Of a DNA stretch of 64,000 bases, positions 1-8,848 are shown piece after piece (within the stretch, counting starts at the first letter, position 1; each line of letters opens with the position of its first letter). The stretch is from Streptomyces dysideae (GTDB lineage: Bacteria; Actinomycetota; Actinomycetes; Streptomycetales; Streptomycetaceae), in assembly GCF_001514305.1 (NCBI RefSeq), contig NZ_KQ949090.1, positions 62,001-126,000 of the forward strand. Direction: 5' to 3'. The notes beneath the pieces were generated by a model. That model did no database searches, was not told where the DNA came from, and saw nothing but the letters and a program-made list of their open reading frames with translations. The translations under genes were made by a program, and so were the position numbers.

Positions 1-1
1 G

Positions 2-1231
2 TCAGCCGCCGAACTCGTGCAGACCCTTCAGCGCCTGGTCCAGCAGTGCCTGCCGGCCCTCCAGCTCCTTCTCGAGCTTGTCGGCCCTGGCGTTGTTGCC
101 CTGGGCGCGCGCCTGCTCGATCTGGCCCTTCAGCTTGTCCACGGCGGCCTGGAGCTGACCGGTCAGACCCTCGGCACGCGCGCGTGCCTCCGGGTTGGTC
201 CGGCGCCACTCGGTCTCCTCGGCCTCCTGGATGGCCCGCTCCACGGCGTGCATCCGGCCCTCGACCTTCGGGCGGGCGTCCCGCGGGACGTGGCCGATGG
301 CCTCCCAGCGCTCGTTGATCGAGCGGAAGGCGGCCCGCGTGCCCTTCAGGTCGCCGATCGGCAGGAGCCTCTCGGCCTCCTCGGCCAGCTCCTCCTTCAG
401 CTTCAGGTTCTCGGACTGCTCGGCGTCCCGCTCGGCGAAGACCGAGCTGCGGGCGGCGAAGAAGATGTCCTGGGCGCCGCGGAAGCGGTTCCACAGGTCG
501 TCCTCGTGCTCGCGCTGGGCGCGGCCCGCGGCCTTCCACTCCGCCATCAGCTCGCGGTAGCGCGCGGCCGTCGGACCCCAGTCCGTCGAACCGGACAGCG
601 ACTCGGCCTCGCCGACCAGCCGTTCCTTGGTCTTGCGGGCCTCCTCGCGCTGCGCGTCCAGCGACGCGAAGTGCGCCTTGCGGCGCTTGGAGAACGCCGA
701 CCGGGCGTGCGAGAAGCGGTGCCACAGCTCGTCGTCCGACTTGCGGTCGAGCCGCGGCAGACCCTTCCAGGTGTCCACCAGCGCGCGCAGCCGCTCACCG
801 GCGGCCCGCCACTGGTCGGACTGCGCCAGCTCCTCCGCCTCCACGACCAGAGCCTCCTTGGCGTGGCGCGCCTCGTCGGACTGCTTCGCCCGCTGCTGCT
901 TGCGCTCCTCACGGCGCTTCTCGACGGTCTCCACGAGCTTGTCCAGCCGGACCCTGAGCGCGTCCAGATCGCCGACCGCGTGGTGTGCGTCGACCTGCTC
1001 GCGGATGTGGTCGATGGCGGCCTGCGCGTCCTTCGCCGACAGGTCGGTGGTCTTCACTCGCTTCTCGAGGAGGCCGATCTCGACAACCAGGCCCTCGTAC
1101 TTGCGCTCGAAGTAGGCCAGCGCCTCCTCAGGGGAGCCGGCCTGCCAGGAACCGACGACCTGCTCGCCGTCGGCCGTACGCACGTACACGGTCCCCGTCT
1201 CGTCGACGCGGCCCCACGGGTCGCTGCTCAC
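2..1231 (-). CDS. DUF349 domain-containing protein
   Basis: This 409-residue protein has no signal peptide and is predicted cytoplasmic. The N-terminus (DPWGRVDETGTVYVRT) is followed by several charged helical DUF349 repeats, recognisable by Trp motifs such as DELWHRF near residue 165, DDLWNRF near 243 and RWEAIGHVPRDARP near 310. The last 60 residues are a Glu/Lys/Gln-rich coiled coil. The start is GTG (GTGAGCAGCGAC), preceded by a GGAGGAGG-type Shine-Dalgarno sequence, and the stop lies at the very edge of the window, so the gene is complete. DUF349 proteins have no firmly assigned biochemical role. The gene reads in the same direction as the cyclophilin gene upstream of it. From memory of the genus, this gene lies close to relA. 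Confidence 0.9.
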   Translation of the reverse strand: MSSDPWGRVDETGTVYVRTADGEQVVGSWQAGSPEEALAYFERKYEGLVVEIGLLEKRVKTTDLSAKDAQAAIDHIREQVDAHHAVGDLDALRVRLDKLVETVEKRREERKQQRAKQSDEARHAKEALVVEAEELAQSDQWRAAGERLRALVDTWKGLPRLDRKSDDELWHRFSHARSAFSKRRKAHFASLDAQREEARKTKERLVGEAESLSGSTDWGPTAARYRELMAEWKAAGRAQREHEDDLWNRFRGAQDIFFAARSSVFAERDAEQSENLKLKEELAEEAERLLPIGDLKGTRAAFRSINERWEAIGHVPRDARPKVEGRMHAVERAIQEAEETEWRRTNPEARARAEGLTGQLQAAVDKLKGQIEQARAQGNNARADKLEKELEGRQALLDQALKGLHEFGG

Positions 1232-1366
1232 AGCGCCTCCTCCACATGATGCCTGCGTGGGGCTTCAGCACCCCCGGGCATCGTCCACAGTTTCGTCACG
1301 GCCAACATAGGCGACCGGCGGGTTGCCTGTCCGCATCCCGCGCGACCGAAATTCCGCAGTTGGGGG

Positions 1367-2182
1367 TCAGGATTTCGTGACGGTCGCCTTGTTGATCACG
1401 ACCGTCGCGTTCGGCGCCCCGTCGCCCGCGCCGGTGCTCTCACCAGCGGCGGCGATCTTCTTCAGGACCTCCATGCCGGATTCGGAAACGGTACCGAACG
1501 GTGTGTAGCTCGGCGGCAGCTGACTGTCCTGGTAGACCAGGAAGAACTGGCTGCCGCCGGTGTTCGGTCCGGCGTTCGCCATCGCGACCGTGCCCGCCGG
1601 GTAGATGTTGTCCTTGAGGCTCTTGTCCTTCAGGTTCTCGTCCGGGATCGAGTACCCCGGGCTGCCACTGCCGGTGCCCGACGGATCGCCGCACTGCAGC
1701 ACGTAGATGCCGTTCGTGGTGAGGCGGTGGCACTTCGTGTGGTCGAAGTAGCCCTTGCCCGCGAGGAAGTCGAACGAGTTCACGGTGCGCGGCGCCGCCG
1801 AAGGCTTCAGCGCCATCTCTATGTCACCGCAGGTCGTCTCGAGCTTCATCGTGTACTTCGCCGACTTGTCGATGGTGACCGCCGGCTCCTTCTTCCAGGT
1901 CGCCGTCTCGACCTTCCCGTCCGCGGGCTTCTCGCACGGGTCCGGAGCCTTGCTGGTCGCCTCCGCGCTCGGCGTGACCTCGTTGCCGGCGTTGGCCTTG
2001 TCGTCGCCCTTGAGGACGTCCGTCGTGTACAGCGCGAAACTGCCCACGATGACGATGCCGAGCACCGACGCGATCACCGAGTTGCGCATGCGCGCTTTGC
2101 GCCTGGCGTCGGTGCGCCGCTGCTGCTGCCGCAAGAACTTCTCCCGGGCGAGCTGACGCCGCCGCTGTTCCTGGCTGACCAC
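1367..2182 (-). CDS. Membrane-anchored cyclophilin-type peptidyl-prolyl isomerase
   Basis: This 271-residue protein has a very basic Arg/Gln-rich cytoplasmic N-terminus (about residues 1-33), one membrane helix (about 34-53, SVIASVLGIVIVGSFALY) and an extracellular Pro/Thr/Lys linker. A cyclophilin domain follows from about residue 105 to the end. Conserved cyclophilin blocks are visible: TVNSFDFLAGKGYFD, a diverged CHRLTTNGIYVLQCGDP, and ANAGPNTGGSQFFLVYQD. The usual FHR of the active site reads CHR, so catalytic strength is uncertain. The likely role is folding of exported proteins at the outer face of the membrane. The start is GTG with GGAGAG upstream. It is divergent from the metallo-hydrolase gene at 2364. 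Confidence 0.92.
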   Translation of the reverse strand: MVSQEQRRRQLAREKFLRQQQRRTDARRKARMRNSVIASVLGIVIVGSFALYTTDVLKGDDKANAGNEVTPSAEATSKAPDPCEKPADGKVETATWKKEPAVTIDKSAKYTMKLETTCGDIEMALKPSAAPRTVNSFDFLAGKGYFDHTKCHRLTTNGIYVLQCGDPSGTGSGSPGYSIPDENLKDKSLKDNIYPAGTVAMANAGPNTGGSQFFLVYQDSQLPPSYTPFGTVSESGMEVLKKIAAAGESTGAGDGAPNATVVINKATVTKS

Positions 2183-2363
2183 CGGGTTCTCTCCTCATGC
2201 GTCTTGTGTGTCGACCGGTACGCGTGCGTCCAGTGGGCCGACCGCCTGCGTGTGCCCCGTACCGTATATGGGTTCGCTGAGGAATCGGCAGCGCCGGTAG
2301 GCTCTGACCACAGGCGGAGCCCGCCGACAAGCCCACCCGTATCGACACAAACGAAGGACGATC

Positions 2364-3086
2364 GTGCTCATTGCCGGGTTCCCCGCCGGGGCCTGGGGGA
2401 CGAACTGTTATCTCGTCGCCCCCGCCGCCGGTGAGGAGTGCGTGATCATCGACCCGGGCCATGAGGCCGCCCAGGGCGTCGAGGAAACGCTGAAGAAGCA
2501 TCGGCTCAAGCCCGTTGCCGTCGTCCTCACCCATGGCCACCTCGACCATGTGGCCTCGGTCGTCCCGGTGTGCGGCGCACACGATGTACCGGCCTGGATC
2601 CACCCCGAGGACCGGTACATGATGAGCGACCCCGAGAAGGCGCTCGGCCGTTCCATCGGGGCGCAGCTGATGGGCGAGCTGACCGTGGGAGAGCCGGACG
2701 ACGTCAAGGAGCTGACCGACGGTGCGCGGCTGGTGCTCGCGGGACTGGAGTTCTCCGTCGCGCACGCGCCGGGCCATACCAAGGGGTCGGTGACCTTCCG
2801 GATGCCCGAGACCGCGGAGATCCCGTCGGTCTTCTTCTCGGGCGATCTGCTGTTCGCCGGCTCCATCGGACGCACCGACCTGCCCGGCGGTGACACGGCC
2901 GAGATCCTCGACTCGCTGGCCCGCGTGTGCCTGCCGCTCGACGACTCGACCGTGGTGCTGTCCGGCCACGGCCCCCAGACGACCATCGGCCAGGAGCGCG
3001 CCACCAACCCGTACTTGCGGCAGGTGGCCGCCGGCCAGGGAGCGGGATCGAACAGATCGAACACCCCTCCCCGACGAGGAATGTGA
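2364..3086 (+). CDS. MBL-fold metallo-hydrolase (glyoxalase II-like)
   Basis: This 240-residue metallo-beta-lactamase fold protein carries the full zinc signature THGHLDH near residue 57, a downstream His in APGHTKGS, the Asp in FSGDLLF, and a final His in SGHGPQT. The architecture is that of short glyoxalase II-like hydrolases, which cleave thioesters such as S-lactoyl-thiols, but the substrate cannot be fixed from sequence. The start is a GTG at 2364. The gene lies 13 bp before hisS in the same direction, so the two are probably co-transcribed. Confidence 0.92.
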   Translation: MLIAGFPAGAWGTNCYLVAPAAGEECVIIDPGHEAAQGVEETLKKHRLKPVAVVLTHGHLDHVASVVPVCGAHDVPAWIHPEDRYMMSDPEKALGRSIGAQLMGELTVGEPDDVKELTDGARLVLAGLEFSVAHAPGHTKGSVTFRMPETAEIPSVFFSGDLLFAGSIGRTDLPGGDTAEILDSLARVCLPLDDSTVVLSGHGPQTTIGQERATNPYLRQVAAGQGAGSNRSNTPPRRGM

Positions 3087-3099
3087 CGAGAGACCTTCC

Positions 3100-4362
3100 G
3101 TGAGCACCTTCAAGGCCCCCAAGGGCACGTACGACCTGATTCCGCCGGACTCCGCCACATATCTGGCGGTCCGTGAGGCGATCGCGGCCCCGCTGCGCAA
3201 CTCCGGCTACGGCTACATCGAGACGCCGGGCTTCGAGAGCGTGGAGCTCTTCGCGCGCGGTGTCGGCGAGTCCACCGACATCGTCACCAAGGAGATGTAC
3301 GCCTTCGAGACCAAGGGCGGCGACCGGCTCGCCCTGCGCCCCGAAGGCACGGCGTCCGTGCTGCGCGCGGCTCTGGAGGCCAACCTGCACAAGGCGGGCA
3401 ACCTCCCTGTCAAGCTCTGGTACTCGGGCTCGTACTACCGCTACGAGCGCCCGCAGAAGGGCCGTTACAGGCACTTCTCGCAGGTCGGTGCCGAGGCGAT
3501 CGGCGCCGAGGACCCGGCCCTGGACGCCGAGCTGATCATCCTGGCCGACCAGGCGTACCGCTCGCTGGGCCTGCGCGACTTCCGGATCCTGCTCAACAGC
3601 CTGGGCGACAAGGAGTGCCGGCCGGTGTACCGGGAGGCGCTGCAGAACTTCCTGCGCGGCCTGGACCTGGACGAGGACACGCTGCGCCGCGCGGAGATCA
3701 ACCCGCTGCGGGTCCTGGACGACAAGCGCCAGGACGTCCAGAAGCAGCTGACGGACGCTCCGCTGCTGCGCGACTACCTCTGCGACGCCTGCAAGGCGTA
3801 CCACGAGGAGGTCCGCGAGCTGATCACCGCGGCGGGCGTCGCCTTCGAGGACGACCCCAAGCTGGTCCGCGGCCTGGACTACTACACCCGTACGACCTTC
3901 GAGTTCGTCCACGACGGTCTGGGCTCCCAGTCCGCGGTGGGCGGCGGCGGCCGCTACGACGGCCTGTCGGAGATGATCGGCGGTCCGGCACTCCCGTCCG
4001 TGGGCTGGGCGCTCGGCGTCGACCGTACGGTCCTCGCGCTGGAGGCGGAGGGCGTGCAGCTCGAACTCCCGGCGTCCACCAGCGTGTTCGCGGTGCCGCT
4101 GGGGGAGGAGGCCCGCCGGGTCCTGTTCGCCAAGGTCACCGAGTTGCGCAAGGTCGGCATCGCGGCCGACTTCTCCTACGGTGGCAAGGGACTCAAGGGC
4201 GCCATGAAGAGCGCCAACCGCAGCGGCGCCCGCTACACGATCGTCGCCGGCGAACGCGACCTCGGCGAGGGAGTCGTCCAGCTCAAGGACATGGAGTCCG
4301 GCGAGCAGACGGCGATCGGCGTGAACGAGATCGTGGCGGAGCTGGAGTCGAGGCTGGGCTAG
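3100..4362 (+). CDS. hisS: Histidine--tRNA ligase
   Basis: This 420-residue class II aminoacyl-tRNA synthetase charges tRNA-His. The N-terminal core starts STFKAPKGTYDLIPP. Motif 2 reads RYERPQKGRYRHFSQ. The histidine-specific blocks are RGLDYYTRTTFEF and the Gly-rich GGGGRYDGL, and the C-terminal anticodon-binding domain spans about residues 325-420. The reading frame is open further upstream, but the family N-terminus and a purine-rich stretch (GACGAGAGA) ahead of it support the GTG at 3100. The stop codon overlaps the 3' end of the pseudogene on the opposite strand. Confidence 0.97.
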   Translation: MSTFKAPKGTYDLIPPDSATYLAVREAIAAPLRNSGYGYIETPGFESVELFARGVGESTDIVTKEMYAFETKGGDRLALRPEGTASVLRAALEANLHKAGNLPVKLWYSGSYYRYERPQKGRYRHFSQVGAEAIGAEDPALDAELIILADQAYRSLGLRDFRILLNSLGDKECRPVYREALQNFLRGLDLDEDTLRRAEINPLRVLDDKRQDVQKQLTDAPLLRDYLCDACKAYHEEVRELITAAGVAFEDDPKLVRGLDYYTRTTFEFVHDGLGSQSAVGGGGRYDGLSEMIGGPALPSVGWALGVDRTVLALEAEGVQLELPASTSVFAVPLGEEARRVLFAKVTELRKVGIAADFSYGGKGLKGAMKSANRSGARYTIVAGERDLGEGVVQLKDMESGEQTAIGVNEIVAELESRLG

Positions 4363-4978
4363 TACGTCGATACCGGGCCGGTCACGTCCAGCGTCGCCCC
4401 GTGGCGTGCGGCCAGGCGGCGGAGCGCGTTCGGGAGCGAGGCGCCGTCCAGGTCGGCGGGGGCGCCCCCGGCGACCAGGGCACGCGCCTCGGCCAGGTTC
4501 TGCCGGGCCGTCTCTTGCATCAGGGCCAGATGGCGGCGGGCCTGCGGGACGTCGTGGTCGAGTTCGCCTCGGCCCGCCTTGATCCGGCTGCCCGCCTTCT
4601 CCTCGAGCCCCACCAGACCGATGACCTCCTCGGGGTCGCGCGGCCTCGGGTAGTAGCGGGCGAAGTGCCGTACGGTCTCGCGCACCGTCAACTCCGCGGG
4701 CGCCGATTCGTCCTGCCAGACGATGCCGACCCGCGAGCGCCACGCGCGCGTGCCCGCCGCCGGGTCCGCGCCGAGCACCCGGACCTCGCCCGCGTCCCTG
4801 CCGCGGTTGCCCTGCAGGATCTCCACCGCGGTGCTCTTGCCCGCGCCGTTGGGCCCCAGCAGGCCGAACACCTCGCCGCGGCCGATGCCGAGATCGATGC
4901 CGTCGACGGAGGTCACGTCGCCGTACCGCTTGCGCAGCCCCGTACGTCCACGGCGAGTTCGTTCACGTGTGCTGTCAT
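4359..4978 (-). pseudogene. Hybrid pseudogene: ABC-transporter ATPase 5' half fused to a histidine-kinase fragment
   Basis: Read on the minus strand, the ATG at 4978 opens an ABC ATPase (MTAHVNELAVDVRG). That frame goes out of phase at a C4 run (4938-4941), where one base appears to be missing. The ATPase resumes as TSVDGIDLGIGRGEVFGLLG with an intact Walker A (GPNGAGKST) and Q-loop (GIVWQDE). It stops being an ATPase after SRIKA, exactly where the LSGGQ signature should begin. The remaining ~65 residues (from DHDVPQARRHLALMQETA) resemble the dimerisation/HATPase border of a NarL-type sensor kinase and end prematurely at DVTGPVSTY. There is no signature motif, no Walker B and no catalytic kinase domain. 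I infer a deletion that joined two genes of one ABC/two-component cluster, plus a frameshift. Confidence 0.8.
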
Positions 4979-5033
4979 GCGACGAGCGTCGGCCGGAACC
5001 CGGCGCTCGGGGACGACCGTACGGACTTCCTTA

Positions 5034-5053
5034 TGTCCACCGAACGGTGGACA
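5034..5053. promoter_or_regulatory. 20-bp perfect palindrome, probable operator
   Basis: TGTCCACCG and CGGTGGACA are 9-bp arms separated by AA. The site lies between the start of the ABC pseudogene (4978, minus) and the VKOR gene (5123, plus). This size and symmetry are typical of TetR-family operators beside ABC-exporter genes. No regulator gene is present nearby, so the site may be left over from the decayed cluster or may now act on the VKOR gene. Confidence 0.5.
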
Positions 5054-5122
5054 CGCGCCCGTGTACGGCACAATGGCCGGTGCCCGAAGAAGGTCAACTC
5101 TCAAGCAGGCGGAATCGGCGTG

Positions 5123-5773
5123 ATGAGCAAGACCAGAGTCAAAGACGTCTCCACCGAGTCCGAGCGTGCCGAGGCCGCACCACGAGCGCTGGGCGGCAGT
5201 CGCGCTCTCGCGCTGCTGCTGGTGATCACGGGCGCGGCCGGGCTGCTCGCCGCGTGGGTCATCACGATCGACAAGTTCAAGCTGCTCGAGGCCAAGGTCG
5301 AGGGGAAGACGTTCACCCCGGGCTGCAGCCTCAACCCGGTCGTCTCCTGCGGCAGCGTCATGGAGAGCAAGCAGGCCGCCGCCTTCGGGTTCCCCAACCC
5401 GATGCTCGGTCTCGTCGCCTACGGCATCGTCATCTGCGTCGGCATGAGCCTGCTCGGCCGGGCCCGCTTCCCGCGCTGGTACTGGCTCACCTTCAACGCC
5501 GGCACCCTCTTCGGCGTCGTCTTCTGCGCCTGGCTGATGTTCCAGTCCCTGTACCGCATCAACGCCCTGTGCCTGTGGTGCACCTTGGCCTGGGTCGCGA
5601 CGATCGTCATGTTCTGGTACGTGACCTCGTTCAACGTGCGCAACGGCTTCCTGCCCGCGCCGAACTGGCTCAAGAGCTTCTTCGGCGAGTTCACCTGGGT
5701 GCTGCCCGTGCTGCACATCGGCATCATCGGCATGCTGATCCTGACCCGCTGGTGGGACTTCTGGACCAGCTGA
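5123..5773 (+). CDS. Vitamin K epoxide reductase (VKOR) family membrane protein
   Basis: This 216-residue integral membrane protein has about five hydrophobic segments (approximately residues 27-48, 92-112, 121-141, 151-168 and 192-210). The VKOR active-site CxxC is visible as LCLWC near residue 148, and a second Cys pair lies in the periplasmic loop (GCSLNPVVSCG, residues ~68-77), as expected for electron relay. Bacterial VKOR proteins re-oxidise DsbA-like thiol oxidases and so support disulfide formation in exported proteins. GTG (5120) and ATG (5123) are adjacent in-frame starts, and ATG fits the family N-terminus. The gene is followed 44 bp later by rarA. Confidence 0.93.
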   Translation: MSKTRVKDVSTESERAEAAPRALGGSRALALLLVITGAAGLLAAWVITIDKFKLLEAKVEGKTFTPGCSLNPVVSCGSVMESKQAAAFGFPNPMLGLVAYGIVICVGMSLLGRARFPRWYWLTFNAGTLFGVVFCAWLMFQSLYRINALCLWCTLAWVATIVMFWYVTSFNVRNGFLPAPNWLKSFFGEFTWVLPVLHIGIIGMLILTRWWDFWTS

Positions 5774-5817
5774 CGGCCCGGACGGGACTGTCAGTGGCGT
5801 GACATAGGGTTTTCGGT

Positions 5818-7173
5818 GTGGAGCCCGACCTGTTCACCGCCGCAGCAGAAGAACGCCAGGAGAAGGACCCCGCCGGCAGTCCCCTGGCGGTGCGCATGCG
5901 CCCGCGCATCCTCGACGAGGTCGTGGGCCAGCAGCACCTGCTGAAGCCGGGTTCGCCCCTGCGCAGACTCGTCGGCGAGGGGGCGTCCGGCCCCGCCGGG
6001 CCTTCCTCGGTCATCCTGTGGGGGCCGCCCGGCACCGGCAAGACCACCCTGGCGTACGTCGTCTCCAAGGCCACCAACAAGCGCTTCGTCGAGCTCTCCG
6101 CCATCACGGCCGGCGTCAAGGAGGTCCGCGCGGTCATCGACGGCGCCCGCCGCGCCACCGGCGGCTACGGCAAGGAGACCGTCCTCTTCCTCGACGAGAT
6201 CCACCGCTTCAGCAAGGCCCAGCAGGACTCCCTGCTGCCTGCCGTCGAGAACCGCTGGGTGACCCTGATCGCGGCGACCACCGAGAACCCGTACTTCTCG
6301 GTGATCTCGCCCCTGCTGTCCCGCTCCCTCCTGCTCACCCTCGAACCCCTCACCGACGACGACCTGCGCGGCCTGCTGCGCCGCGCGCTCACCGACGAGC
6401 GCGGCCTCAAGGGCTCGGTCACGCTTGCCGAGGACACCGAGGCCCATCTGCTGCGCATCGCCGGCGGCGACGCCCGCCGGGCGCTGACCGCCCTGGAGGC
6501 CGCCGCCGGGGCCGCGCTCGACAAGGGCGAGGCGGAGATCGGCCTCCAGACCCTGGAGGAGACCGTCGACCGGGCGGCGGTGAAGTACGACCGCGACGGC
6601 GACCAGCACTACGACGTGGCCAGCGCCCTCATCAAGTCCATCCGCGGCTCCGACGTCGACGCCGCCCTGCACTATCTGGCCCGCATGATCGAGGCCGGCG
6701 AGGACCCCCGCTTCATCGCCCGCCGCCTGATGATCTCCGCCAGCGAGGACATCGGCCTCGCCGATCCGAACGCCCTGCCCATAGCTGTCGCCGCCGCCCA
6801 GGCGGTCGCGATGATCGGGTTCCCCGAGGCCGCGCTCACCCTCAGCCACGCCACCATCGCCCTCGCCCTTGCCCCCAAGTCCAACGCCGCGACCACCGCG
6901 ATCGGCGCCGCCATGGACGACGTACGCAAGGGCCTGGCCGGTCCCGTCCCGGCGCACCTGCGCGACGGGCACTACAAGGGCGCCGCCAAGCTCGGACACG
7001 CACAGGGGTACGTGTATCCGCACGACCTGGCCGAAGGCATCGCCGAACAGCAGTACGCGCCGGACGCCATCAAGGACCGCGAGTACTACGAACCGACCCG
7101 GCACGGCGCCGAGGCCCGGTACGCGGACGCGGTGGAGTGGACGAGAAAGCACCTCGGTCGGAAGCGGTCCTGA
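5818..7173 (+). CDS. rarA: Replication-associated recombination protein A (MgsA/RarA AAA+ ATPase)
   Basis: This 451-residue AAA+ ATPase has Walker A (GPPGTGKTT) near residue 70, Walker B (LFLDEIHRF) near 125, sensor 1 (AATTENP) near 155 and an Arg-rich sensor 2 (GGDARRAL). The C-terminal tetramerisation domain contains the family block SASEDIGLADPNAL. RarA acts at stalled replication forks and is related to clamp-loader subunits. The start is GTG. The gene sits between VKOR and rpsD, all on the plus strand. Confidence 0.95.
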   Translation: MEPDLFTAAAEERQEKDPAGSPLAVRMRPRILDEVVGQQHLLKPGSPLRRLVGEGASGPAGPSSVILWGPPGTGKTTLAYVVSKATNKRFVELSAITAGVKEVRAVIDGARRATGGYGKETVLFLDEIHRFSKAQQDSLLPAVENRWVTLIAATTENPYFSVISPLLSRSLLLTLEPLTDDDLRGLLRRALTDERGLKGSVTLAEDTEAHLLRIAGGDARRALTALEAAAGAALDKGEAEIGLQTLEETVDRAAVKYDRDGDQHYDVASALIKSIRGSDVDAALHYLARMIEAGEDPRFIARRLMISASEDIGLADPNALPIAVAAAQAVAMIGFPEAALTLSHATIALALAPKSNAATTAIGAAMDDVRKGLAGPVPAHLRDGHYKGAAKLGHAQGYVYPHDLAEGIAEQQYAPDAIKDREYYEPTRHGAEARYADAVEWTRKHLGRKRS

Positions 7174-7473
7174 CCACCCTGTAGACTTCTGCGAAGTGCT
7201 GCGTCCCGTGTCCGGCTCCGGTCGGCGCCTCAGGCGGGACATCCAGCCGGATCTGTTGATCCAGGAGCGTCGCGCACCGTCGTAGGTGTCGCGGGCAGCC
7301 CACCATCACCCGGTATCCCGGAGCGACTGGTGGGCCGTTCGTGTGCTGCACGTATGTGCCCAGACCAGGGGAACGGCTGCCTGGCATGTCCCTCGCGGAC
7401 CTGTCGGGAATTCCCCGGCTGCGGATGCGACCTCCCGTAACCCTGAGGCAGCCGAAAAGGAAAAGGAAAAGAA
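7174..7473 (+). promoter_or_regulatory. 300-nt leader region upstream of rpsD with an inverted repeat
   Basis: No gene is visible between rarA and rpsD. The stretch contains the inverted repeat GCCCACCA (7298-7305) / TGGTGGGC (7328-7335), enclosing a second GC-rich element, and a purine-rich tail just before the rpsD start. A long leader would suit transcription of rpsD from its own promoter, and S4 regulates its own synthesis in several bacteria. I could not identify a convincing -35/-10 pair or match a known S4 leader fold. Confidence 0.35.
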
Positions 7474-8088
7474 GTGGCGAACCAGTCCCGCCCCAAGGTC
7501 AAGAAGTCGCGTGCCCTCGGCATCGCGCTGACCCCGAAGGCCGTCAAGTACTTCGAGGCCCGCCCCTACCCGCCGGGTGAGCACGGCCGTGGCCGGAAGC
7601 AGAACTCGGACTACAAGGTCCGTCTGCTCGAGAAGCAGCGTCTGCGCGCGCAGTACGACGTGTCCGAGCGTCAGCTCGTCCGCGCCTACGAGCGTGCCTC
7701 CAAGGTTCAGGGCAAGACCGGTGAGGCCCTGATCATCGAGCTCGAGCGCCGTCTCGACGCACTGGTCCTGCGCTCGGGCATCGCCCGCACCATCTACCAG
7801 GCCCGTCAGATGGTCGTGCACGGCCACATCGAGGTCAACGGCCAGAAGGTCGACAAGCCGTCCTTCCGCGTCAAGCCCGACGACGTCGTGATGGTCCGCG
7901 AGCGCAGCCGCGAGAAGACCCTCTTCTCGATCTCCCGTGAGGGCGGCTTCGCCCCCGAGGGCGAGACCCCGCGCTACCTCCAGGTGAACCTCAAGGCCCT
8001 GGCGTTCCGCCTGGACCGTGAGCCGAACCGCAAGGAGATCCCGGTGATCTGCGACGAGCAGCTCGTCGTCGAGTACTACGCCCGTTGA
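7474..8088 (+). CDS. rpsD: 30S ribosomal protein S4
   Basis: This 204-residue protein has the S4 N-terminal domain (SRPKVKKSRALGIALTPKAV) followed by the S4 RNA-binding domain at about residues 94-155 (RRLDALVLRSGIARTIYQAR). It binds 16S rRNA early in assembly of the small subunit. The N-terminal zinc-binding Cys4 cluster of some S4 proteins is absent, so this is the zinc-independent form. The start is GTG, preceded by an A/G-rich stretch (AAAAGGAAAAGGAAAAGAA). Confidence 0.97.
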   Translation: MANQSRPKVKKSRALGIALTPKAVKYFEARPYPPGEHGRGRKQNSDYKVRLLEKQRLRAQYDVSERQLVRAYERASKVQGKTGEALIIELERRLDALVLRSGIARTIYQARQMVVHGHIEVNGQKVDKPSFRVKPDDVVMVRERSREKTLFSISREGGFAPEGETPRYLQVNLKALAFRLDREPNRKEIPVICDEQLVVEYYAR

Positions 8089-8092
8089 TCCG

Positions 8093-8700
8093 TCAGCGGC
8101 CGTAGGACTTCTGCGCCTGGGCCCGTCGTCTCCCCGCCCTTCCGGGTGGGCGAGGCGGCGGGCTTCCGCATGTCCACGGCCGCAGCCGCTCCGCCGCCAG
8201 CTCGATCGCCAGCGGGATCCCGTCCAGACGCCGGCACGATTCCCGTACGCCCGCTTCCTCCCGTACAGCCACGCCTTGCCGTGTGGCCCGCTCGGCGAAC
8301 AGCTTCACCGCCTCGTCCTCGCCCAGCGGCGCCGGCGCGAACACCCGCTCGCCCGCCACACCCAGCGGTCGGCGGCCCACGGCGAGCACCGTCAGCCCCG
8401 GCACCTGCCGCAGCAGCTCGGCCACCAGCCCGGCAAACGCGTCGACCAGATGCTCGAACCCCTCCAGCACCAGCAGGAGTTGACGCCCGCGAGATGCGCC
8501 AGCTGCATCGTGTGACCCGCCAGTCGCGACTTGCCGACCCTGCCGGCCCCCGTCACCGTCACCAGCCGCCCGCGGTGCCGAGGGCCCCGGACAGCACCGC
8601 GATCTCGGCCGAGCGGCCCACGAACGCGCGGAGCTCCTGGGGCAGATCGCCGGCCACGGGGGAGCCGCCGGGCTGATGACCTCGCATGGGACACGGAACG
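8093..8700 (-). pseudogene. Decayed NB-ARC (AfsR/LuxR-like) regulator fragment
   Basis: Fragments of one NTPase domain are spread over at least three minus-strand frames. In order from the 5' end they are LPQELRAFVGRSAEIAVLSG (~8660-8600), a Walker A region GAGRVGKSRLAGH (~8550-8510) where the usual Thr is Ser, and a long in-frame piece LEGFEHLVDAFAGLVAELLR to LDGIPLAIELAAERLR (8470-8150). That last piece is the conserved core of NB-ARC/AfsR-type regulator ATPases. There are no start codons in phase, no SARP or LuxR DNA-binding domain, and the 3' part is missing. The gene is broken by frameshifts and truncated at both ends. Confidence 0.75.
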
Positions 8701-8848
8701 TACTGAACCGTATTCAGTCCGTACAATCGCTTCCCGCTACTCGCCTCCGCACGAGCGCTAATCCGGTACGGAGCCCCATCCCCGGCGCGATAGGCTCGGT
8801 GCACGACTTTTTCGATGCAGAGGCACGTTTAGGGAGCGGGTGCACACA

